Assembly (NCBI GenBank): GCA_963966185.1
Contig: CAWZYM010000272.1
Coordinates: 62,001-126,000, forward strand
Length of the DNA: 64,000 nt
Direction of reading: 5' to 3'
Source: Rhabditoides inermis
Lineage: Eukaryota > Nematoda > Chromadorea > Rhabditida > Rhabditidae
Shown: piece by piece, positions 51,265-62,238 of the stretch
Numbering within the stretch: position 1 is the stretch's first letter
How the letters are laid out: each line of letters opens with the position of its first letter
Notes under the pieces: model-generated
Told to the model about the DNA's origin: nothing
What the model saw: the letters and a program-made list of their open reading frames with translations, nothing else
The model's database searches: none
Translations under genes and position numbers: made by a program

Positions 51265-52134
51265 GAGAGAGAGAGACTCAGATGTTATACATGATTGAAT
51301 CTAATCTAATCATCAATTGGCACATGAGGGATTCCATTGTGTTGTACTTCGACTCGCCGATGGTCAAGCAGACAAACAGAAATTGAAAAAGAAAGTTGGC
51401 AACAACAGCTTCATCTAATGAGTTTCGTATCTAGTATTTACAGCTTATTGATGAGACGAAATTGAAAATTGTTTTCCAACCATTAGTGCAAATTTTACTT
51501 ATCATTTTTCCCAATCTGAACTTGATAACTTTGTAGGTAATTTAATCAAAAGTTTTGCTCAAGGTTGCGCGGTTCCCATCTTCCTTCAGGTATGTACTTC
51601 TGTCTTGCGCAGACGTTGCTCATGCGGTGCCGTTTCCCATAGTGAACTGTGTCGAATAAGTTCCAATAGAATCTTTTCAGCAGAAGAGTAGATCGTGTCC
51701 GTTGGACGTTGCGTAGATACAACTCAGTCAGTGACGGCACATTTCAATCGTCCATCGTCCACCGTGAAGATGTGCCGGGACCAGTTCTTGTCTCGGCAAC
51801 TGTAGTCTTGTCTCGGCAATTGCAGCTCGTCTGTGTACATGTTGGTGTAGAACTTGAACGACCAATTCCTTCTGTTTTCTCAATAACGGTCAGAGTGCTG
51901 TTTTAACGCAAAAAAAAAAAACACACACTCACGCCGAAATTTGGTCGCAACACTAGGTACATCAAAAGATGTCTTCAGCATGAAATATGACCGGCGGGTT
52001 TTTTTGAACATCAAAAATTTATGACTTGTGTGAATGATATTGATAAATAATAAACGCAACATAATAATTGCGATAACAAACAAAACAAAAAAGGGGGTGA
52101 GACAGAGAGAAAGACAGAGAGATAAAAGATAAAA
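50760..52134. other. Intergenic region with a possible decayed exon
   Basis: It contains the (AG)n tract at 51203-51261. On the minus strand, 51880-51720 reads FYTNMYTDEL and NWSRHIFTVDDGRLKCAVTD in one frame, and 51740-51546 reads NVQRTRSTLLLKRFYWNLF in another, which look like coding remnants broken by stops or frameshifts. No family is recognised. Confidence 0.3.
51203..51276. repeat. (AG)n microsatellite
   Basis: About 29 AG units followed by a second short GA run. Confidence 0.95.
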
Positions 52135-52191
52135 GCCGTTTCGGGTGTAAAACGCTATACGGCAAAACTTTGTCCCTCCCACCCTCGTCAG
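52135..52191 (-). ncRNA. Hammerhead-ribozyme-like core downstream of the retroelement ORF
   Basis: On the minus strand CTGACGA (52191-52185) is followed by GGGTG, a 30-base loop, CACCC and GAAAC (ending near 52138). This reproduces the CUGANGA, helix II and GAAA parts of the hammerhead core. Hammerhead motifs are known from Penelope-like elements. Convincing helices I and III with a cleavage triplet were not found, so it may be degenerate or coincidental. Confidence 0.35.
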
Positions 52192-52486
52192 TAACGATAG
52201 AGAGACGTGTAATTTTTGAATGGATAGTATTGTATATGGTATATAAAAAGAAAGGAAAGAAAACGCGAAATAACTATCATAAGCAAGCAAGTTACAAGTA
52301 ATGAGCACAAAACAGTGTGGAGACGCTTGAGAATTTGTTTGTGAGTGACTGCGCGAGGCAGTGGGATGGGTGTGGCGTGGCTACAGCGTAGTCTGCCGTA
52401 GGTCTCCTTGAGGTCACTCGCACTGAGTGTGCAGTGCTGGGTTTAGTTCAAAGATCAATATTTCCGTTGCGGGCGTTAATCACTTC

Positions 52487-55249
52487 TCAATTAAAAAGTT
52501 TCAAAAAGGACTCCATTTTTTCAAGATTATATTTTATAGTGAGAGATTTATTCTGCATAACTGCGTATGCAATTTTCATGTTTATTTCTTGACTGGGAAA
52601 ACCGTTTCTTATAAATTTATCTCGTAGTTCTTTGATTCTAGACATAAAAGTCTTCGTCTCAGTACAACATCTGTATATTCTCAGTACTTCTCCATTCAAA
52701 CAGTTCCACGATATGCTGCGTTTCATGTTTGTATTGTATTTTGGATAGCGGACTATTTCGAACGAGTATTCATCTGTCTTATTATAAAGTGAAGTAATTA
52801 TTTGATTTTTAATGGTTATTTCGAGATCAAGGAAGACTGTTTGTTTATCAGTGGCGCTTGTTTGTTCGAGTGTTAGTGAATTATGGTAAATAGACTGAAT
52901 TTTTGAGATAATGTCATGGTCATTGTGTCTATATATTATCAGTAGATCATCCATGTATCTATATCCTCTTACCTGGTAATGTTTGAAATTGGGATTTTGT
53001 TTCATGAATGTGTATTCCATGTGTGAGAGTGTCAAATCAGCAATGAGAGGAGAAGCATTATTTCCTTGCGGAATGCCGGATATCTGTTGATATACATTGT
53101 CTCCATAGACAGCAAAGCTGTTTTGGAGGATATACTCAATCATAAATTTGACGTCATCTTTCGTGTAGGTTCTGTTGGTGTTTCGGGATGAATCATTTTC
53201 TTTAGGATTATTGTAAAAGACTTTATTGTAAGTTACGGTGATATAGTTTTTACCACTGTTTTTAAAACATAATTCTATCAGTTCGAACATGTGTTTCTTA
53301 ACAACGTCATGTGGAAGATTTGTAAACAGACTGCTGAAATCTGCACAATAGACCAATTTGTTTGAAATGTTATCGATACCCCTAAGGTCATCGACGACTT
53401 CAATGCTGTTATCCACCGACCAGTACGGGGATGACTTTTGTCCATTTCGTTGTCTAATAGTTTCAGAATAGTTTTTGAAATGACTTTTCATGTGTTTTAG
53501 AATTCTTTGCGTATCTATAGAAATAGCTTTGATACTGCTATTATAAGCGCCTGTGATGAATCTAAATTTTATTGGAGTTTTGTGCATTTTTGGGATGGCA
53601 TAAATTTTGGGTAACGCTAGGTCCTTACTTTTGGTTTCGAGGTTGAGGCTTTTTGTGGTAATTTCATGTCTTTTAATAATAGATGAATATGTTTCACGGT
53701 CGTATATTTTATATGTGGGGTTAGAAGCAATATTTTTTCTCGTTACATGATCAAAACCTAATTCTTTGTTCATGGTTATTACGTAAAGTTTTTTGCAAGT
53801 AAGTGCAAAATTACCTGCGGCTTTGTCAATGCATGTGATGATGAAGTGTTTTTGAAGTTCTTTTAGTTCTTTATGCAAAGAATGCCAATTATTTTTATTA
53901 GAATATGGAATGTATTGTTTTCTCAGCTTTATTTTAAATTGTGAGAGTATTGAATTTGTGACAAGATTTTCAATGTTTTTATGGAGTTGATATTTGTTAG
54001 CAATAAGTTTGCAGAATTGGTTTAGTGTAGTTTCAACCTCAGTTTGGATATCATTTATTGTGTACCTTTTTTGTTCTCTGAATTTTGTTCCTTGTTCCAT
54101 AAGGTTTCGTAGTTTTGGATTCTCGATTATGTTTAGATTTCCAGTTACTATATGATTGTGATGAGAATTAATGAAGTTTTTATAAGTTGTTTTACATTCA
54201 CATTCACTTTCAATGATGTTAGAAATCATATCGTTGTTCAATTCTTTTAAAAATGAGTTGTAATTTGCTATTTTATGGAATATAGAAAGTTCGTTCTCGT
54301 ATGTTATTCTTACTTGTTGTATTTTACTTCCAACTAGCGTATTAGTTTCTTTAATGCATTTATTAATAATTTTTGATAGATTAATATTTTCCATAAATTG
54401 GCCATAGTATCTTATTTTAACGTAGTGATAGTTGTCGGGCTTATGTATAGTATTTTCTTTTTTGTAATTTGTGAGAAAATTGCAAACCATTGCAAATATT
54501 TTTCTTTTGACGTATGGTGATAGTAGATTGAAGTCTAAATTATTGATCATGTAGTTTGTTAGCGTTTCTACTGAATGTTTGGATAAGCATCTGTAATATT
54601 TGTAGAGATCTGTTCTTTCAAGTGATTCTATATTTGTAAGCAATTCTTGTATAGATTTTGTGTTTTTACCCTTTTTAAGTGATCTTCTCTTTTTACCTCT
54701 TCTTTTCTTTGTTTCGAATTGAATATTTTGACTGTAAAATGGATGATTTTTAATCTTTCCAAGAGTTAAATTGTTCGAAATATTTCCAAAAGATTTTATT
54801 TGATCATTTAGACCAAATGGGTATGCTGATATTAATGTTTTAATCCAATATAGTTCTTTCGAAAGTCTAATTTGAGTGTTACTATTTTCTTCATGATTGT
54901 CAAGAATTTCTATCGTGAAGTCTTCTGGGTTGTGGTCGTTTGCTTGGAAATGATTACTTATGTAAGTATTGTATTTATCGTTTTTGAAGGAATTTCTGTG
55001 TTTTGACATTCTTTGTTTCAGTGTTGTGCTAGTTTCGCCAACATACTGGATTTTACATTTGTTGCATGTAATAAGATAGATTAGGCACGTTGAAGAACAA
55101 TTAGCATCACCGTATTTCATAGTAGGATGCGTAAATCCTGTTTGACTGCTTTTTGTTGTGTTTGCGAATTTTAGTTTGGGGCAGATAACGCACTGTTTTA
55201 TAGTACAGCGTATTCCATTAGCTGTGGTTGAGGTGGGTATAATGGCCAT
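52487..55249 (-). CDS. Penelope-like retroelement protein with N-terminal GIY-YIG endonuclease
   Basis: A single intact 920-residue ORF. Residues about 20-140 hold two Cys pairs and a GIY-YIG nuclease: LIYLI at 57-61, QYVGETS at 68-74, TLKQRMSKHR at 76-85 and the later acidic KELYWIKT near 132. The reverse transcriptase occupies about residues 480-830, with motif A YCADFSSLFTNLPHD (about 634), motif B GIPQGNNASPL (about 725) and catalytic YMDD (about 765). Classical Penelope elements carry GIY-YIG at the C-terminus. This permuted order is that of the Naiad/Chlamys group described in invertebrates, algae and protists. The protein would nick DNA and copy its own RNA. No stops or frameshifts are present, so the copy is young or selected. 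AT-rich codon use differs strongly from the GC-rich host genes. Confidence 0.92.
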   Translation of the reverse strand: MAIIPTSTTANGIRCTIKQCVICPKLKFANTTKSSQTGFTHPTMKYGDANCSSTCLIYLITCNKCKIQYVGETSTTLKQRMSKHRNSFKNDKYNTYISNHFQANDHNPEDFTIEILDNHEENSNTQIRLSKELYWIKTLISAYPFGLNDQIKSFGNISNNLTLGKIKNHPFYSQNIQFETKKRRGKKRRSLKKGKNTKSIQELLTNIESLERTDLYKYYRCLSKHSVETLTNYMINNLDFNLLSPYVKRKIFAMVCNFLTNYKKENTIHKPDNYHYVKIRYYGQFMENINLSKIINKCIKETNTLVGSKIQQVRITYENELSIFHKIANYNSFLKELNNDMISNIIESECECKTTYKNFINSHHNHIVTGNLNIIENPKLRNLMEQGTKFREQKRYTINDIQTEVETTLNQFCKLIANKYQLHKNIENLVTNSILSQFKIKLRKQYIPYSNKNNWHSLHKELKELQKHFIITCIDKAAGNFALTCKKLYVITMNKELGFDHVTRKNIASNPTYKIYDRETYSSIIKRHEITTKSLNLETKSKDLALPKIYAIPKMHKTPIKFRFITGAYNSSIKAISIDTQRILKHMKSHFKNYSETIRQRNGQKSSPYWSVDNSIEVVDDLRGIDNISNKLVYCADFSSLFTNLPHDVVKKHMFELIELCFKNSGKNYITVTYNKVFYNNPKENDSSRNTNRTYTKDDVKFMIEYILQNSFAVYGDNVYQQISGIPQGNNASPLIADLTLSHMEYTFMKQNPNFKHYQVRGYRYMDDLLIIYRHNDHDIISKIQSIYHNSLTLEQTSATDKQTVFLDLEITIKNQIITSLYNKTDEYSFEIVRYPKYNTNMKRSISWNCLNGEVLRIYRCCTETKTFMSRIKELRDKFIRNGFPSQEINMKIAYAVMQNKSLTIKYNLEKMESFLKLFN

Positions 55250-55410
55250 TTTTGACTTCCCTTCCCTCCGGCATTTGATATTGTTATTTTGATAGTAAGC
55301 GAATTGGGTGGTTGGGGTGTTCGGTGTTTAGTGGCCACCGAGCCGGAAGTAAGTGGGTGCACTGTGGTGACAGAGTATATTTGTTGGTGAAGTGATGAAT
55401 AATAAGTATT

Positions 55411-55436
55411 GGTCGGACTGGGTATCCCTGTCCCCT
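55411..55436 (-). ncRNA. Degenerate hammerhead-like hairpin upstream of the retroelement ORF
   Basis: On the minus strand TGATGAG is followed by a stable hairpin (GGGAC A GGG ATA CCC A GTCC) and then GACC in place of GAAA. The core base before TGATGA is G rather than C. Its position mirrors the motif at 52135-52191 on the other side of the ORF, as expected for a motif in both pseudo-terminal repeats, but the core would be inactive as read. Confidence 0.25.
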
Positions 55437-55520
55437 CATCACGGTAGGCGTCAGGACACACCACTGTGCGGTAAGGTACCGTCCTGATCATTAATCCTCA
55501 TCATGATGAAGGCGATTTTT

Positions 55521-58500
55521 TAAATTCCGAGGTTGAATCCTCGTGGTATTTTACTTAATAATGGATGTCTTGGATAGGTTGTAAGCTCAATCAATGTAAA
55601 TTTTATTTAGCCAGCCATTGTTGGTGATAATTGTTGATCAGCGCGGATGAAAGGCGAGTTTGTTATTGTAGCGTTAGTTGAATACATTGTGACTGTTCTT
55701 TTATTTTAGAAGTTTTGAATTGGGAGGGAAAAGTTGTGTTTTGAAAAGTTGTTATGTCAGAAGGAAGGTAGTCAATAATGATTGGTAATCTTGAATGAAT
55801 ATAACCTTAAAATGTAGTAAGAGTGATCAGGACTAAGTCCTGATAGGATGTCAAAAACAGTCAATAAAAAACAGCTTGTATCCAATTTAGGTCACAGAGC
55901 TACTATTCAAATGACAAATTTAGTGTAAAATCTCTTAAAATAACGCATTCATTATGAAATATGATGTTTTAATCAATTGCTATAGTGAATTCAAAACTAT
56001 AAACGTGTTACAATAGTTAAAAAAAACGAAATAATAATCAATTTAACAGAACTAGGTGTAGTGTGTTCTGTAGTGCATCTCAGTGTTAGCTTTTTGTGCA
56101 GCACAACACCACACTAAGTTAGCGTAGGTTGCATAGATCATATATTCGCTCGGGTCACAATAATCAATAATGTTTTACAAACACCAAAAAAAAACACAAA
56201 AAACAACAACATAAAATTTGACTTTGTAGTCACCTTTGCAAAATCAGAGTCGACTTGCAAAATCAGTACCAAAGTGTACACGACCTTCAAAGAAAGACTC
56301 CGAGGCGAGGAATGTGCTCTTCGGCACAGAATGCTGCCCCCCCCCAGTGTTGTGCTCGCGCATGTCTTCGTATCATGACTAGTTTCACTTGTTTCTACTG
56401 CTTCTCCGTCAAGGGCTCGGCGATGAGAAACGGGAATGAGGGAGAGTGTGTGTGACCGGGGCGGTTTTTTTTTCATCTTGTGCCAGCCGGACACACAACC
56501 GATCAATGAAAAAGCGCGAACTTGTCTCACGGAGACAAGTTCGGGCCACGGCGATTGCGCCTGCTCAGCTGATTGGGGGCTGTTTTGCGGCTCTAGCAAA
56601 ATGCCAAAATCTTGCGCCCAAGCTGACGGTCAAAAAGTTTTTTTTTTTGATTTTTGAAGTTGAGTTAGCACTGGAATGTAGAAATATATCAACATTTAGT
56701 GAACCGAAAGTGAAAAATATGGCGTAAATGGCGGGAAGTTGGAGAGACTATCTTCGTTTGAGCACGTTTCATGCACATTTCTGCACACGTTTCTCTAGAA
56801 AGAGCGTATTCCACCGCAAATAACACACATTTTAAGGCTATTTGAGCATAACTTTTCTATGAAAAGTACATTTTTTTTTGACTTTTTCTCACATCATGTT
56901 GCTAACTCAACTTCGAACATCAGAGGGTTCACTCCCTGCCACTGCCAAACAATCGCAATCGTTTTTTCACAAATTAATGGTCTTGAAAAGTATTGATATG
57001 CAGATTGTCAAAAATATGTATCCTGAGTTCAATCTTTCAGTGAATTGTAGCACTTTCTGTGACTATTTATCAGCAAAATGAAACAATCTCTGAGGCGCAT
57101 AGTACATACATAGATAAGAACGTCTGAAAAAGATGAGGGTTTGTTAAAACACTTCCACTATATGTCATATTCGTTAAGTTAAAAATAGAAGTCTGTGACG
57201 CAGATTTTTATTATTATTTAGAAACAGGTTCAGAAAACATTTTTTCATCTCATACTTTTCCTTTCTTTCTGATCGCATACTTGCGTGTGGCTCTTGAAGC
57301 TTTGAAAGTGATTGAGAGTCAAGTTCGATGATGACGTAGTAAAACAAAAACAAACTGAATGTTATTACGATTGTATCACAGTCGTTTTCTTCTAAAAAAA
57401 ATGATGTAATAAACTGGTACAAACTTGTTCTACTCAACAGTTTGTTGAAATATAGAGAAGATTGACTTATAAAAATTATTCAAGATAAACGAGACTTCAA
57501 GCAGACTACATCTCTTGAAAATACATCTCTCGGGGGGGGGGGGATACAAAAAGATTTTCATTCAATCGCTGTCAAAACAATTTTTTCTTGCGTTTTTTCT
57601 GGAATGCGGTAGCAGCAATTTTGAACTATTTTTTACCGAAAAAATTTTCGACCGGAAAACTGAAGTGTGATTTCCGTGTGAAACCGGAAAACTAAAGTGT
57701 AATTGCGAACCGCGTTTGGCATAGTACACTTTGTACTCGACTTTTTTTGCATAGTACACTTTGTACTCATGTTTGTGATGCTGTCATTTATAACGTTGCT
57801 CATGTTGTTGTTGTTTCGCGCATAACAGTGGGTCGCGAACCAAACTTCGAGAAAAGATTCGTCTTTTCCAAAAACAAAAAAGATTTTTGAAGCAACGATC
57901 GAAATCATATTCAACTGCGTTTTCAAAGCAACAAGTTGTATTGTAACCACGTGTTGTTGCAGGATGGGACTGTGAGCGAAACCAAATCCTGGGAATTGTG
58001 TTCAGGACGACGGAACAAAAAGAAAGTGATATCATCTAAATGACTCCACGCGAACGTTTTTTATTCACTCACTAAGTCTATTGTTCTTTCCCATTCAGTC
58101 TATTGTATTCTTTATGTGCTGTTTCTTTGTAATATTTGTCATAAACGATTTTCCAACGTGGTTTTCTGTTTCATTGTTACCGTCAAAGTACCCAGAAAGT
58201 TGTACCAATTGAATTTGATGGATGTCATATAGTGAGTGAACGTTGAATTTCTTTACCTACTTTCAGGCACCAATATTCACACACGATTCCTATTTGCACT
58301 TACACGTTCAAAAAATTTACGTTCTGGTTTTTGATTTTGAGTTAGCTTGTCTTAAATACTGCACTTTCCACATAATAAAATATGACAAGTCGCCTCAAAT
58401 TTTCGCTCAAGCAAAAAGTATGCAGAAACGTTCAGAAACTTGCACAATAGGTGATAATTTCATTAGTTTTCCGGCAGTTCATGCATACGATTGACAAAAG

Positions 58501-58740
58501 TGCATTGTTTTTGTTGCTTTTTGATCACATTTTGGTACTAACACAACTTCGAAAACCAGAGATTGCACCTTTCATGAATTTGCGAAAAATGAAACAGAAA
58601 AAAAATCAGTTTACGAATCTTCTGTTGTTTTTAAAAAAGTGTGTTTGTAGAGTTAAATAGCATTTCACTAATCCGTTGACCAAACAAGATAGCAAAGTTT
58701 GTACGAAGACGGCAGACAGAGAGAGGAAGGATTCTAATGT
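55521..58740. other. Intergenic, AT-rich, with dispersed repeat fragments
   Basis: It contains a 9-bp palindrome ATCAGGACT/AGTCCTGAT at about 55826-55844, a perfect 11-bp-arm hairpin GAACTTGTCTC/GAGACAAGTTC at about 56519-56543, and a stretch (56565-56613) repeated at about 62812-62862. Two stretches (about 56640-56960 and 58320-58600) are weakly similar to each other. No supported exon was seen. Confidence 0.4.
56565..56613 (+). repeat. Dispersed repeat fragment, also at 62812-62862
   Basis: CAGCTGATTG, a G-rich gap, CGGCTCT and AAAATGCCA occur in the same order at both places with about 75-80 percent identity, each preceded by a GCG.(A)ACT stretch. Element class unknown. Confidence 0.5.
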
Positions 58741-58748
58741 CCGCGGGG

Positions 58749-58757
58749 ATATAAAAA
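58749..58757 (+). promoter_or_regulatory. TATA box of the neuropeptide gene
   Basis: GATATAAAAAG lies about 40 bp before the ATG at 58792, a spacing consistent with a TATA box and a short 5' UTR of 10-15 bases. Confidence 0.5.
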
Positions 58758-58791
58758 GAACGAGGAGCAGACGACAGGCCATTCACTGACA

Positions 58792-59123
58792 ATGTCTGTT
58801 CGAATTTTCTTCTCGCTACTGACGTTTCTCGCACTCGCAAACTCTGCTATCATCCACGAAAAGCGCTTTCACCACACTGTAACCAACGCTGACAGGTACG
58901 GTACTAGAATCATTATTTTTGTAAAGAAATATTCAAAACCCGGTTTGTGCGAATGTAGATACTTTTCATGGTATGATTGTGTTCTTTCAGCCATCTCAAC
59001 TCGGGTCGCAATTGCTTTTTCTCGCCGACTGCCTGCCAATTGAAAAAGTTCGAGACGCCTCATACACTGATCGAAGAAAACGATCTTCTCACATACTATT
59101 CCGTTTCTGTACACACAGTTTAG
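58792..59123 (+). CDS. Neuropeptide precursor with allatostatin-C/somatostatin-like loop
   Basis: Two exons in phase, 58792-58895 and 58991-59123, give a 78-residue precursor. A signal peptide (MSVRIFFSLLTFLALANSA) is followed by a dibasic site KR (24-25), a spacer, the core RNCFFSPTACQL (41-52) and a second dibasic site KK (53-54), then a 24-residue C-terminal extension. The only two cysteines (43 and 50) are six residues apart and enclose Phe-Phe-Ser-Pro, matching the Cys-aromatic-Phe-x-Pro-x-x-Cys ring of allatostatin C, the arthropod relative of somatostatin. The predicted product is a secreted cyclic peptide acting on a rhodopsin-like receptor. No C-terminal Gly for amidation is present. 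A TATA box lies upstream and an AATAAA at 59335. The intron is 95 bp. Confidence 0.7.
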
Positions 59124-59334
59124 ACCTGTTCTAGTTTACATGCGATGTCACTGTAGTGAATCAATGTTTACTATCTGTGCCTTGCCAAGATTACTGTAGT
59201 TTGCTACTCTGGTTACTGTAGTTGTTACCGTTGCCTCACTTCTCCGTTTTCATTGCCTTATCTACCTATTTCTGTTTTTTTTGTTTACTACAATTATGTA
59301 TGTATAAGCATAATATTCACTTGAACAAAAAGAA

Positions 59335-59340
59335 AATAAA
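59335..59340 (+). terminator. Polyadenylation signal of the neuropeptide gene
   Basis: AATAAA about 210 bp after the stop codon, on the coding strand, in an AT-rich stretch. Confidence 0.5.
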
Positions 59341-59602
59341 TATGAATGAAGTTTTTGTATGTTGTGTCCATGACTAGCATCTACATATGAACAACACCGT
59401 GAATGCAACGTTTCATTGAGTAGAATGTAAAACAGTATATTAAAATTTCTCAAGACTCTGAAGGACGCTTTTATCTGAAAATGACTAGTACTGGTTTTGT
59501 GTATGGTAACCGCGCAGAAATGTAAGTAACTTGAAACTGATACTTAAAGCAGAAAATCCAATCAATAACACGCAATTGAGTAATCACAAAGAAAACGCGA
59601 AG

Positions 59603-59655
59603 TTGGATCAAGTGGTTTCGACTCCTAGCATCTTACCACTTGAGCCTTCCATCAA
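59603..59655 (-). repeat. tRNA-derived fragment
   Basis: On the minus strand GGCTCAAGTGGTAAGATGC resembles a tRNA A box and GGAGTCGAAACC a B box, but the spacing is shorter than in a tRNA and no cloverleaf forms. Likely a tRNA pseudogene or SINE head. Confidence 0.35.
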
Positions 59656-60131
59656 CCTGGAGTCTCATCAAAGATGAAGTTGATGTAAAAGTATTCGTAA
59701 ATAATTTTCGGGGTTGAGGGAATAATGTACAACAAAAGGCAACTCAATAACTGAGGCGGATATTATGTAGAAAAATGTGAGGGGGCGTAGGTGGATTATA
59801 TCACAGACGAAAAAGAAGAAATCAAATCGAGCGCTCGATGAATCTCGTTTACAAAACAAATTCTATTTCGCAAATTGTTTTCACGATACACTCCGATACA
59901 TATTCAATCACGTTATATCAGCAAAAATGAACACCGTCCTCTTTTAACAGGAACAGTTTCTTAATCGATCGAGGTTCATTCACAATAAATTCTCAACCTT
60001 TGTTTCTTTGTATAGTCGGCACGCAAATAAGTTTCACTTTTTAATGGATATTAGGGTGGTTAGACAACGTTCTGTTTTTCACGATGTTTTCAATTATTTT
60101 CATAATGTTTTCAGTTTGACAAATTTTTGCA

Positions 60132-60203
60132 TGGTTACCCAAGATTGAACCCGTGGATCACAGCTCGCTAAGCAAGAGCGTTACCACTACGCCTCGTGAT
60201 CAT
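60132..60203 (-). repeat. tRNA-derived SINE head or tRNA pseudogene
   Basis: On the minus strand GAGGCGTAGTGGTAACGC (A box and D arm) and CACGGGTTCAATC (B box) are at normal tRNA spacing. The anticodon stem and loop between them (CTCTTGCTTAGCGAG) cannot form a 7-base loop with U33, so a working tRNA is unlikely. Confidence 0.45.
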
Positions 60204-62230
60204 GTGAAAAGATCAGTATCAGTGGAGTAGAAATATGAACAGCAAAAACGAATTAAAATGATTTCAATGCCAAATCATGAGCTAACGCGAGCCTGTTTTA
60301 GCGTAATTTGGATGTCAGTGCACAACTATACATTTTTTTTCAAGTTCATTCTTTTTTTCGTAATATCTTTACAAACTTCTGCACAACTATTCTCATTGTC
60401 TGTAAGCGACGTTCGAAAGCCCCAACCAGCTGGTGATTTGGTTTTGACCTGAACCAACGCAAAACCAACGCAGAACAAAACGATAGATGAAGCGTATATT
60501 GCACCACCACAACTCTTCACTTGTCCGAGTCGAACTCTGATAGTGTTGTTTAGAAACTTTTCAAACATTGGCCTAGTTACGGTTTGTACTGTGATTGATG
60601 TTTTTATCTGATGATTTGCACCTTGCAAACATCACACACACAAAGATCTCTGAAATGATGATTTGTCATTGATTTGTTGATTGATTGATTGATTGATTCA
60701 TTGATTTGTCATGATTTGTAACCTTGCTTTTCCGTACGTAACATCATTTACGAGACTTCGGAACTGATCAAAGTTAATGCACTGGTGAGTTCCGAGTTTT
60801 TGTATCGCACAAAACAAAAGAAGCAGTTTATTTTGATTTCAACAAAGAAAAATAGACTAAACCGAAGTGACGTGAGTTGCAAGCCGATAAGAATAGTAGT
60901 GGCTTTGTAGAAACGGATTAACTCAGCGCATATATTTTTGAAGAATACTAGAAGAAGAATAAAAGGGTCCTTTGTGTTTTAATAACTATTCACAGGGATG
61001 TTAAGGAAATAATGTAGACGAATCTACATAATGATTAGGTTTCTGAGCAAGTTTTCATAAAAGCCGATTGCACTTTGATTTATAATCCAGTCGAAAACAA
61101 TAAAAAAACTTATTTTATGCCTCAAAGATACGGAGTACAAAAGCGACCTATTTTTGGAGTGTCTTTTTCAAAGTCCTATTAGCCCATTCTCTTTACATTT
61201 TGTACCAGAAACGACTGCAAAACATTCAAACTGGCAACTTGCTGGGTTGCAGAAGATTTTTTGAGTTCATACTTGGTCTCAAAGTGGTTTTCCGTTAAGT
61301 GCGTCAGTGTTTTAAAACTGCGAAAATTGACGATGAGGTCGTCAAAGACAATATGAAAACGGCGTCTTACGATAAGACTCGTTTCGACGACCTCGAAAGA
61401 ATTCTCGTTTCTTCTTTGTAGTCCGAAGAAGCTGTATATGTATCATAATTTAACTGTAGTACAGAACTTTGCCGGTACAATGTGCATTTTGAAACAATGG
61501 AGGCGTATGCGAGTATGCAAAACATTTCGAAAATACAAAGAGTGAAAATGCATCAGTTTTTGTCCAATCTGCAAAAAGTATCAAAACAATTTTGTTTCTA
61601 TGAATGTGAATCATTCACACTTACTATAAACTATCTAAGTATCTGATTGCGCTCACATGCAAGTGCTTTTCCAGCTCCTTCACTGAATTGCGACTGCCGT
61701 TCAAAATTCACTCTCTTTCTTATTACATTTTTCTTCTTGTTCCCTAATCCTGTGTAGTTTATGAATCTATGTAGTTTGAAAATCCGCACTCTGCATACGA
61801 TGGTCACACATTTCTCACCTCGGAAAAGCTCTCAGTCAGTTGTCAGTAGCTATAATGTCATGTGTTATTATACTTTAGAGACTCAGATGCCAAACACCAA
61901 ACTTAAATCAGAACTAAAAGTTCATGTCTGGATTTAGTCTGCTGTTCTCAAAAAAACTTGCTGTTTTCAGTGATAAGTGTACGCTATGTATAGTTAATAA
62001 GTTAGTTCTTACCAAGAACACACGTCACAGACGTACATTTTGCAAATGTGGCTCATATTTATCATCTACTTTAAAAATGAAAGTATGTACGTCATGATTG
62101 TCGTCATCACTTTTACATTTGTTCTCGCATTGCTCTTGAATTTCGAAACCTTTTTTTTAACATTACCTTCTTTCACAAGTCACATTCTTTTAACAGAATT
62201 TTGAAAACGATTTGCACAGATTTTTTAAAC
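60204..62230. other. AT-rich region without recognised genes
   Basis: Open frames are short and lack splice signals. A 33-bp stretch at 60550-60582 (TTAGAAACTTTTCAAACATT onward) is repeated with seven or so mismatches at 63968-64000, indicating dispersed repeat material. A GATT tandem run lies near 60675-60697. Confidence 0.4.
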
Positions 62231-62238
62231 CGCACAGC

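Larger units (their letters stand above)
52135..55520 (-). mobile_element. Naiad-type Penelope-like element, approximate extent
   Basis: The ORF is preceded by about 270 bp (to about 55520) and followed by about 350 bp containing a hammerhead-like motif. No terminal direct repeat or target-site duplication was located, so both limits are estimates. The sequence to about 55860 may also belong to the element. Confidence 0.6.

Noticed and set aside
55400..55500. Complete hammerhead ribozyme formed by TACCGT/ACGGTA flanks around TGATGAG
   Set aside because: A helix I can be drawn, but the cleavage triplet lacks the required U and GAAA is replaced by GACC, so only a degenerate motif is reported.
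60132..60203. Functional tRNA gene
   Set aside because: A and B boxes are good, but the anticodon arm cannot form a standard 7-base loop, so it is kept only as a tRNA-derived repeat.
59262..60628. Minus-strand open frames of 60-100 codons
   Set aside because: AT-rich, no conserved motif, overlap tRNA-like and dispersed repeat fragments.
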